Positions 1 to 7,200 of a stretch of DNA of 14,998 nt are shown piece after piece; position 1 is the first letter of the stretch, and each line of letters opens with the position of its first letter. Source of the DNA: Neobacillus cucumis. Lineage in GTDB: Bacteria > Bacillota > Bacilli > Bacillales_B > DSM-18226. The stretch covers positions 1 to 14,998 of the forward strand of contig NZ_JAMBOH010000059.1 in assembly GCF_023715505.1 (NCBI RefSeq). Direction: 5' to 3'. Below the pieces are notes generated by a model. It had not been told where the DNA came from and ran no database searches. It saw only the letters and a program-made list of their open reading frames with translations. A program made the translations under genes and the position numbers.

Positions 1-204
1 CTTGAAGATACCCTTAAAGAGAGTAACAAAAAGATTCAAAAGTTAATTAAAAGTCAACTAGAGCAATGGATTGCGGGCTTGCCTAACTATATCAAGGCAT
101 ACCTGCCTATTTCAGTCTGCGAAAGTTTAGTAATTAATATTAAGTACTCACAAAATACTTTTCAAAATATGATTAGCAATCCTACAAGTAAATTGTGGAA
201 ATAA
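1..204 (+). CDS. 3' end of an unrecognised protein (partial)
   Basis: Frame 1 is open from the window edge to a TAA at 202-204 and encodes 67 residues. The other two plus frames hit stops early. The fragment is rich in Lys, Gln and Ile, begins with a probably helical stretch (LEDTLKESNKKIQKLIKSQ), and ends in ...TSKLWK. I do not recognise the family. It has no motif that links it to DndB-E, to a recombinase or to another defence protein. A terminator-like hairpin follows 17 bases after the stop, which supports this being a genuine gene end. Its last codons overlap the end of a minus-strand transposase remnant, so the natural C-terminus may have been altered by an old insertion. Confidence 0.5.
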   Translation, partial: LEDTLKESNKKIQKLIKSQLEQWIAGLPNYIKAYLPISVCESLVINIKYSQNTFQNMISNPTSKLWK

Positions 205-330
205 TAAAAAATACTCTACCAGCTTTAGCTCTATATTCTAAAGGGCTAAGGCTTTTTATTTGATTGTAAATACTTTCCTTACTTAAAAATAAGAATTGAA
301 CATGGTAATAAAGAAATAAGAAAAGGAAGC
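182..330 (-). pseudogene. IS3-family transposase C-terminal remnant
   Basis: Read on the minus strand, this stretch encodes IYNQIKSLSPLEYRAKA (about 224-274) before a stop at 182-184. The LSPxEYR signature is the usual C-terminal end of the OrfB (DDE integrase-type) transposase of IS3-family elements, where it follows a YN-x-x-R-x-Q segment. Upstream on the same strand, only a degenerate trace (LYYHVQ) resembles the expected segment, and the DDE catalytic core is absent. I therefore call it a decayed fragment of an insertion sequence. No terminal inverted repeats or target duplication could be recognised. The right limit is approximate. A chance match is possible because the recognisable part is short. 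Confidence 0.45.
221..261 (+). terminator. candidate rho-independent terminator of the upstream gene
   Basis: AGCTTTAGC (221-229) can pair with GCTAAGGCT (245-253) over nine base pairs, one of them G-U, around a 15-base loop. TTTTATTT follows. It lies 17 bases after the stop of the partial gene at the left edge. The loop is long and the same bases fall within the transposase-like codons on the other strand, so the pairing could be partly fortuitous. Confidence 0.4.
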
Positions 331-747
331 GGTATTCCTGTCCGTTCAAATGGCATTTATCGATTTTATCAAATGGAAGGTACTTTATGTATATTGGCAA
401 GTAAAAAATGTTCTTAACAGGGTTCCTTATGAGAGGGAAAAGTGCTCTTACAAAGAATATGTCGAGTTGAGATCAAATTTTTCCACAAAAAGAGTCATAT
501 TTTTTAAATCAATTTTGAGGAAAGTTGTCATTTTTCTAAAAATAGCTCCGCAGGTATATTAAGGATTTCAGACAGACATCCAAGCAATCTTTAGGTTTGC
601 TTCTAGTATCTTGTATATTTTTATCATCCTTTGTATTGTAAATGAATTTACTTCAATTGGCATATAGTCGCTGGATAATGTTTGAAAAAAATCTTAGATA
701 GAATCTGTGGGTTAAATCAACTTTAAATTTAAAATCGTAAAAAATGT

Positions 748-774
748 ATAACTAAATGAATTATTCATAGTTAT
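748..774. promoter_or_regulatory. imperfect hairpin / possible operator upstream of the dptF promoter
   Basis: ATAACTA (748-754) and TGAA (757-760) pair with TTCATAGTTAT (764-774) around a TTA loop, leaving a two-base AA bulge. No T-run follows, so it is not a terminator. It lies about 50 bases upstream of the probable -35 box. It could be a protein-binding dyad, but nothing identifies a regulator. Confidence 0.25.
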
Positions 775-825
775 TTCGAGATATCTAAAAGAAGGTAAAA
801 AGTCTTTATCTTATTAAGAAACGGA

Positions 826-854
826 TTATCTATTTTTGGAAAATAGTTTATAAT
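826..854 (+). promoter_or_regulatory. probable sigma-A promoter for dptFGH
   Basis: A perfect -10 box TATAAT (849-854) sits 17 bases after TTATCT (826-831), a weak -35 box matching TTGACA at three of six positions. Transcription would begin near 861, about 50 bases before the TTG start of dptF. Another hexamer, TTGACT at 871-876, resembles a -35 box but has no -10 box at a proper distance. Confidence 0.5.
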
Positions 855-911
855 AATAATTAGGTAAAAATTGACTATATAGGATTCCGGGAATTATTGG
901 AGGGAGTACAT

Positions 912-2603
912 TTGAAAGGAAATCCATTTGTTTATTACTTAGATCAATACAATGTGTTATCACCAAATCATTCAAAGATATATGATGAATATACCATTGA
1001 TCCAGGGAAAGAGAATTCATATGTTTTTAAAATCGAAACAAAAATCGAGGATACTTTAATAAACATTTTTCAAAATAACCCACAAAGCGTAATCTTAACT
1101 GGAAATGCGGGAGATGGGAAAACCAGGTTATGTAGAATAGTGCATGATTATTTTAGCAAGTCCAATCTTGAAGGTTGGCCGGAAGAGGGGATTATCGAAT
1201 TTACATTTTTACATGGGAAATTAAGGATTGTAAAGGATTTGTCGGAACTTAAAGATGATGTAATAAAAAGAGAATTACTTACACTTCAGAATTATATTAC
1301 TTCTAATCACATGGATAAAATTTATTATTTAATTGCGGCGAATGAAGGAAAACTAACTAAATTTCTTTCTCAAAATCCAGATCTTTTAGAGTTAGCTGAT
1401 AAAGTTTCATCACGCTTTAAATCGCAAGAAAATAATACGGATTCGTTTAGTGTCTTTAATCTTCTTGATGTAACATCCTCTGTATATGTGGAGAGATTGT
1501 TGGAGAAATGGAACCAGCCAGAAAATTGGTCTCCATGTACTGATTGTGCAAAATCGAACAGATGTATTATTTATCTGAATCATAAAAGAACTGTAAAAAA
1601 AGAGATTCAACAAAGATTGGTTGAACAATATAAATTACTCGATTATCTAGATACTCACATTACAATTAGAGAAATGCTAATCCATATTAGTTATATGTTA
1701 ACTGGTGGATATACCTGTGACGATATTAATAATGGTGATTATAAAAAATTAGAGGAACAAACAAAAAAGGCTTATTATCAGAATTTTTACGGGCATGAAC
1801 TGGATGAGAATGCATTTTCTGAAATGAAAGCACTTAAAATCTTCAAATCATTGGATCCAGGTAATTATTCGCATTCCACGATTGATGACTTTATTATTAA
1901 CGGAGATATTAATGGAGATCCAGAAACTGAAGAAATACATAAGGAATTATTTGATGATTCATTAGATTTACAGTTAGGATATTTTTTAAAGAAATTAAGA
2001 TTGTATAGAGATTATAATGCAGAAAATGATCTAAGTATAATAGAAGAATGGATTCCGAGGCTGCGGAGAAAATTCTTTTTTGAGGTGAGAAACGAACTTC
2101 TTTTCAACGCAAATCAACTTCTTCCTTTTGAATATATTAATCAGTATCAAAATTTATTTAATAACACCAAGAATCAATCACTTATAAAGAGAAGCTTAAT
2201 TAATGGATTAAACAGGATATTTTCGGGGAGACTTACCGAATTTAACAAAAATTTGCTTGCAACTAATAAAAACTTAATCGTTTACGAATCATTTAAAACT
2301 AATAAGGATATTGAGCTTGAACAAGAGAATGAGAGAAAAGATATAGATCGAATACCATCTAAATTTGAACTTACTGTAGAGGAAAATGTTGTTTTACCTA
2401 TCAACTTAGCTGTTTTTGAGTACTTGTTAAGGGCTAATGGAGGAGGAACTCATAATATACTTCAACACGAGGCGGAAATTCTTATTGATACTTTTAAAAA
2501 TGAAATCATTCGGATAAGTGAACCAGATGATTTTGAATTAAATATTCTAAGGTACGATTCAAAGGTTGGTCTTTTTGTTGAGGATGAAATTAGTTTAGAT
2601 TAA
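912..2603 (+). CDS. dptF: DptF, ATPase subunit of phosphorothioation-dependent restriction
   Basis: First gene of a dptFGH set. In characterised systems the three proteins form a cytoplasmic restriction complex that acts on DNA lacking phosphorothioate marks. This 563-residue protein has a clear Walker A motif, GNAGDGKT (residues 64-71), preceded by the beta strand SVILT. YYLIAANEG (138-146) resembles the sensor strand of AAA/STAND-type ATPases. A Cys/His cluster, C209-x2-C212-x5-C218-x5-H224, could bind zinc. I set the start at TTG 912, not at TTG 897 as the longest frame would have it, because the ribosome binding site GGAGGGA (899-905) lies between them, six bases before 912. dptG follows after 15 bases. 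The assignment rests on the P-loop type, size and order with dptG and dptH; the family call is recognition, not a search. Confidence 0.83.
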   Translation: MKGNPFVYYLDQYNVLSPNHSKIYDEYTIDPGKENSYVFKIETKIEDTLINIFQNNPQSVILTGNAGDGKTRLCRIVHDYFSKSNLEGWPEEGIIEFTFLHGKLRIVKDLSELKDDVIKRELLTLQNYITSNHMDKIYYLIAANEGKLTKFLSQNPDLLELADKVSSRFKSQENNTDSFSVFNLLDVTSSVYVERLLEKWNQPENWSPCTDCAKSNRCIIYLNHKRTVKKEIQQRLVEQYKLLDYLDTHITIREMLIHISYMLTGGYTCDDINNGDYKKLEEQTKKAYYQNFYGHELDENAFSEMKALKIFKSLDPGNYSHSTIDDFIINGDINGDPETEEIHKELFDDSLDLQLGYFLKKLRLYRDYNAENDLSIIEEWIPRLRRKFFFEVRNELLFNANQLLPFEYINQYQNLFNNTKNQSLIKRSLINGLNRIFSGRLTEFNKNLLATNKNLIVYESFKTNKDIELEQENERKDIDRIPSKFELTVEENVVLPINLAVFEYLLRANGGGTHNILQHEAEILIDTFKNEIIRISEPDDFELNILRYDSKVGLFVEDEISLD

Positions 2604-2618
2604 TGGAGGGAAGTTGGC

Positions 2619-4211
2619 ATGAGTACAAATGCTGCTAATGGAGGGGTAGAGGAATTTTCTACCCAGTTGTCAGCTCAGATATGGGGTCATCGTTTCAAAG
2701 AAGGCCAGAAAGGTCCTGAATATGTTTTGGAATTCCTAAATGTCCTAAATGGAACTAACTATAATTTAGGTGCTACAGAATATTTTAGAAAAAGATCGAC
2801 GGGGCTTCGACAGTTTATTTTTGAAGGAAATAAAGAAGGGGCACAGCAAGGCGTTGTAACTCTATCGGAAGATCAAAAAAATAAATTATATAATTTGGTT
2901 CGTGATAAAGATCAAATTAGTGTGATAAGGGAATTTTTTAGGAATTTAGAAATTCCTCTTTCTGATGGGCAAGGTAAGGCGGCCAATCGTTCTTGGTATG
3001 CGAAAACATTATATCCATTGCATGAGTCCTTGCTTTTCTTTGAATTAAGAACTCAAGTTAAAAATGATAAAAAAACATATAGCTTTGAGAGAAACTTTTT
3101 TGCAAGAGGGGGAGAACTTTACTTTCTTATGCTCTCTTATGGGACTGTAAATGATCTTATTTTAAGAGCACAAATAGAACATAGGCTCAAATTTTTATTA
3201 CAAAAAAATAGAGCTATAGAACATATTGTTAATAAAATTACCTCATCACTTGAAGATGAAAATGAAAAAAGAGACGAACTATATCCTTTAAAAAAAGTAA
3301 ATGAAAAAACTAAGGAATACCCGTACCTTCCCGTAGAAGATGATCCGATTTATCATGAATTTGCAGTTGAATTCAATCAATTAATTAGTCTAAACATTGA
3401 TATTTACGAGATGTTTGAGTTGATGATTAGTCTGATTACATTTCAATTATCGAGGTATATGTTAAAGAGATCCCTTGTTGAAAATGAAGGTAGCCCGATT
3501 ACGTTCTTTTTTGACTGTTTAGATGCTCAAGTGGGACCGATTCAAAATTTATCTTCAAAATCCTTTAGTGATAATGAGCTTTTAGTTAAAAACAAATTTG
3601 AGTCATACTTTCAAAAAGTTTTTAATGAAAAGATGGGTAATTATGCATTTGTAACGGCAAATTTAGCTAAATGGAAGGCAGATCCTGAAGAATTAATTTC
3701 GTATTTAGGATTAACCAAGCTCTCAAAGGAAAGAAAAAGTAAAGTAAAAAAAGTGATATCAAAGTGTCATTCCTACATGGATGTCAAGGATAATCTTTTC
3801 ACTATCGTTAAAGATCTAGTTTCCGATCAATTAAAAAGACATCAATTAAGTATCATCAGAGGATTAGCTCGTGATGGTGGCTTTGGTGGATATAGAAGGG
3901 GAACTAAATATAGATATTTTATGACAGACTCTTTTATTCAAGCAATTGTATATGCAAATATAGAACCAGATCGACAGATTGAGTTTAATCAATTCCTTGA
4001 AGATCTATATCTAAAATATGGATTTATTATTGGGGAACTCCAAGCAAAATCAAGTGGTATATATGAAAAGTCAAAATTAAATGTAAGCTATTTTCAAAAA
4101 AATGAATTTGCTCTACGTGAAAAGTTACGTTACAACGGATTATTAGTTGAGTATTCTGATGCAACTGCGATGATCAGAAATCCTTACGAACTTTCAGGAC
4201 AGGTGATTTGA
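2619..4211 (+). CDS. dptG: DptG, phosphorothioation-dependent restriction protein
   Basis: A 530-residue soluble protein between dptF and dptH, matching DptG in position and size. I see no Walker motifs, catalytic nuclease signature, signal peptide or membrane segment. It is mostly charged and probably helical. A basic Gly/Arg-rich patch, DGGFGGYRRGTKYRY (about residues 422-436), might contact nucleic acid, but that is a guess. The start ATG 2619 has an excellent ribosome binding site GGAGGG (2605-2610), eight bases upstream. The stop TGA (4209-4211) shares its last base with the ATG of dptH, so the two are likely translationally coupled. DptG is known as an essential member of the DptFGH restriction complex; its exact biochemical role cannot be read from this sequence. 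The call depends strongly on its neighbours. Confidence 0.8.
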   Translation: MSTNAANGGVEEFSTQLSAQIWGHRFKEGQKGPEYVLEFLNVLNGTNYNLGATEYFRKRSTGLRQFIFEGNKEGAQQGVVTLSEDQKNKLYNLVRDKDQISVIREFFRNLEIPLSDGQGKAANRSWYAKTLYPLHESLLFFELRTQVKNDKKTYSFERNFFARGGELYFLMLSYGTVNDLILRAQIEHRLKFLLQKNRAIEHIVNKITSSLEDENEKRDELYPLKKVNEKTKEYPYLPVEDDPIYHEFAVEFNQLISLNIDIYEMFELMISLITFQLSRYMLKRSLVENEGSPITFFFDCLDAQVGPIQNLSSKSFSDNELLVKNKFESYFQKVFNEKMGNYAFVTANLAKWKADPEELISYLGLTKLSKERKSKVKKVISKCHSYMDVKDNLFTIVKDLVSDQLKRHQLSIIRGLARDGGFGGYRRGTKYRYFMTDSFIQAIVYANIEPDRQIEFNQFLEDLYLKYGFIIGELQAKSSGIYEKSKLNVSYFQKNEFALREKLRYNGLLVEYSDATAMIRNPYELSGQVI

Positions 4212-7200
4212 TGAATTCTTTTAATAAGCTATTAGGAAAGTGGATATATACTGTATTATTCAACCATTTTAAGAATCAAAAAAATGATAATACCGATAAA
4301 ATTTTTATTAAAGTTTCAGGTCTTAGTGAAGATAATATCCATGGAGTATTAAATGAATTAAAGGAAAAAAATCAAGAATTAAATAAATTTTATACTCCCA
4401 TTATTCGGACTTTAAAAGCGGTACCAGAATTTCCAGAATTTCAATTAAAGGCAATTGAGACAAGTACATGGTTAAGAAATAATACTTTTCCAAATCATGC
4501 TCTTGTAATGATTATTAATGAGTTAACCCCAGAAGCACAGAGCCTTGAAAATTTATTTGCAATTGATGAAGCATATCTTTTATCAAATGAAGGTTTTGAG
4601 AGTTTATATTCTATCCTGTCTATTGAATATAAACTTGCAGCTGAAGAAATTGATACGATTAAGGGATTTATTAAAATGTACAAATCTTTAACTGAACCCC
4701 AGTTAAGGTTTATATTAAGGTTTATAAGTCATGTGTTGAAAGATCCTTCTGATTCGATAGTTCGAAAATTGCAATTTAATCTTCCTGAGCTTAACTTATT
4801 TAAAGATACTCAATTAATTTTTAATTCGAAAGGATTAAAAAGATTAAGATCGAACTTTCTATTGTCAAATTTACAAAAACCTAATGGTGAGTTAGATTCT
4901 GAAAAACTTCAAAATAACCTTTATGCGTTTTTGGATGGAGAGGAAAATAACGGATATACAAGTGAGTTATGGTTAGAAACAAAACCTGAGGAATTTGAAA
5001 TAGAATGTTTAGATTTTATTAACCAAAAAAACTTAGAATTGCTTAAGCACGAATATGAAATAATTGAATCAGTTTTTAATTTTAGAGTTAAAACCACGTT
5101 GCCTGACAAAATAAAAGATGCTCTGTCTATAGACGATTTACAAAAGGATCAAAAGGATAAAGCTGAACAAGGTATAAACGCTATAGACAAAAATGAAAAT
5201 GCTGATGATATTCAAGAATTTTTAGAAGAATTCGAAACCCAATTGCCTCCTGCATTAGTCAAAACCATTACTAGAAAAATTGAAAAATTAAGGAATCCTA
5301 AAGAGTACAGAGATATTATGGATGCTTTAATTTATGAAACATTTCAAATGGTGGAAGAACAAACAGGAAGTTTAGGCTCAAAAGAATGTAGATTTATATT
5401 AGAAGTTAACTCCTCTAAGTTAACAAGTAATTCATATTTTTTATTAAATCTTTATCTAAATAATATTGAAAACATAATTTCAACTGTCAGATTCGATAAA
5501 GAGTCAATAAATAAAATATTGATCGACGAATCTACTGATGATTCTCTTCTTACCTTTAAATTAACTTTCCAAATTGGTGGAAATGCTGTTCAAACAGAAA
5601 GTTTTAAAGTAACTGGATTCAAGGAACTTAACCTTTTAAGTTTAACAGAATCGATTGAAAAGGATAATTTACCGTATTTGAAAAGTTATCAAGAAGATGA
5701 AGTAGAGGTTGTAGACATTAATAATCTGGTATTAAAACAAATTGAAGGCTATTTAGCTATAAATGAACCAGGTATTAACGAGCACTATAAAAACTTTAAG
5801 GCTTTCTCAGAATACTTTATTGAAATTCTAAAGAATGTTTGTTCAGATGGGATTTTTAGTATAGATTTTAAAGATTTAAAAGATCACCTTACTTCACTAT
5901 TAGAAGGTATTAATTCTACTGTAACAATTTGCAGTCATATTTACAGACATATCAATTACATTGGTGCAATTGATACTTTAGATATTAAACGAGGACAATC
6001 TGGATTCAGCAATGAGAGAATTTTAACTGTATTTAATCCAATTAGGCTATGTGCTTATCTCTCAAGATTTCAGGAACTGAATCTTCAAATCGAGAACTGG
6101 ATTACAAGAGCAAGGGATGAAAACCTTGAGGTAAGTCATTTGGATGATTATTTGGGACATGTTTCAGAAAATATCCTTTACTTAGCTCCTAGGTACTTTT
6201 CGAGTGACGGGGATGATACATTTCTTATAGAAGTAAGTGAAATATTAGGGGAAGGTCATTTTATTTTAAATACAAAAAGATCCGAAACTATGGATCACCT
6301 ATCTCAAGAATTATCAGAAGAACTGTTGAAGACTGTTAAGAACTATTTTGAGGTTTATCCATATGCCAAAGATGGATTAGATATATTATTCTTATACTGT
6401 CAAAGTGCTGATATAATAATTAAATCCATTGATGTTTTATTTAATAAAATTAGTTCTTTGAAAAAATTAAAAATAACAGTTCATAGTAGCCAAGCTGCAT
6501 TAGTGCATCAAAGGTTAAATAACTGGATTAGGCTCAAAGAAGAATATACAAACCCTGATAGTTTAGGTAAGTTTCCTAAAGTTGAAATTAAGGTGATATC
6601 TGGAAATTCTATAAATGATATATCATTACAAATTCAAGATAATATGATTGATACGGATTTAGTTGTTTTAGCTGACTATTTTGGTCAAAGCAATCAGATT
6701 AAATTTGAATTTGATAAGATAGAACCCAAACCATCAAATAATTGGTTTGAGGTGGTATACAAGGAACCTCTGTTAAAAACAGAAGGTATGAAGCGAATCT
6801 CTTTTGTAAGCGAACACTTACCAGATATCTTAAAGCAATTCTATCAATTACAATACATTTATCAAAAAAAGGAAATGCTAGATGTAAACGAGCTCTTTGT
6901 TTTAAAGAATAAAATTTCTTTATCGCATTTTACTGATAATGAACTTATTGATTTTATGCATGACAATTTTAATTGGATTATGTTTATAGATAGATATTTG
7001 GATAAGTCTTTATTAGAGAATGCTTCTTCTAAGGCGCAGATAATACAATATAAGTCCAAAGCTGGCTCAAATAAAAATTACAAACTAATTGTTTCTTCAT
7101 CAGAATATATTAAGAAACTTAATTCTAAAAATGATGATTACGAATATTACGATAGACTTAGCAAGAAGTTAGGCTTGATACTTAAAAATAATAATGTTAA

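Larger units (their letters stand above)
205..896. other. intergenic region upstream of dptF
   Basis: These roughly 690 AT-rich bases hold no gene I can support. They contain a terminator-like hairpin (221-261), the IS3-family remnant on the minus strand, an imperfect hairpin (748-774) and the likely dptF promoter (826-854). A 70-codon plus-strand reading frame at 350-562 lacks a ribosome binding site and any recognisable motif. The stretch 565-745 shows nothing I recognise. The region looks like decayed mobile-element sequence marking the left edge of the defence locus. Confidence 0.5.

Noticed and set aside
350..562. 70-codon plus-strand reading frame
   Set aside because: No ribosome binding site before the ATG, no recognisable motif, and it overlaps decayed sequence; probably a chance frame.
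897..911. Upstream TTG start for dptF
   Set aside because: It overlaps and reads through the GGAGGGA ribosome binding site (899-905), which is correctly spaced for the TTG at 912.
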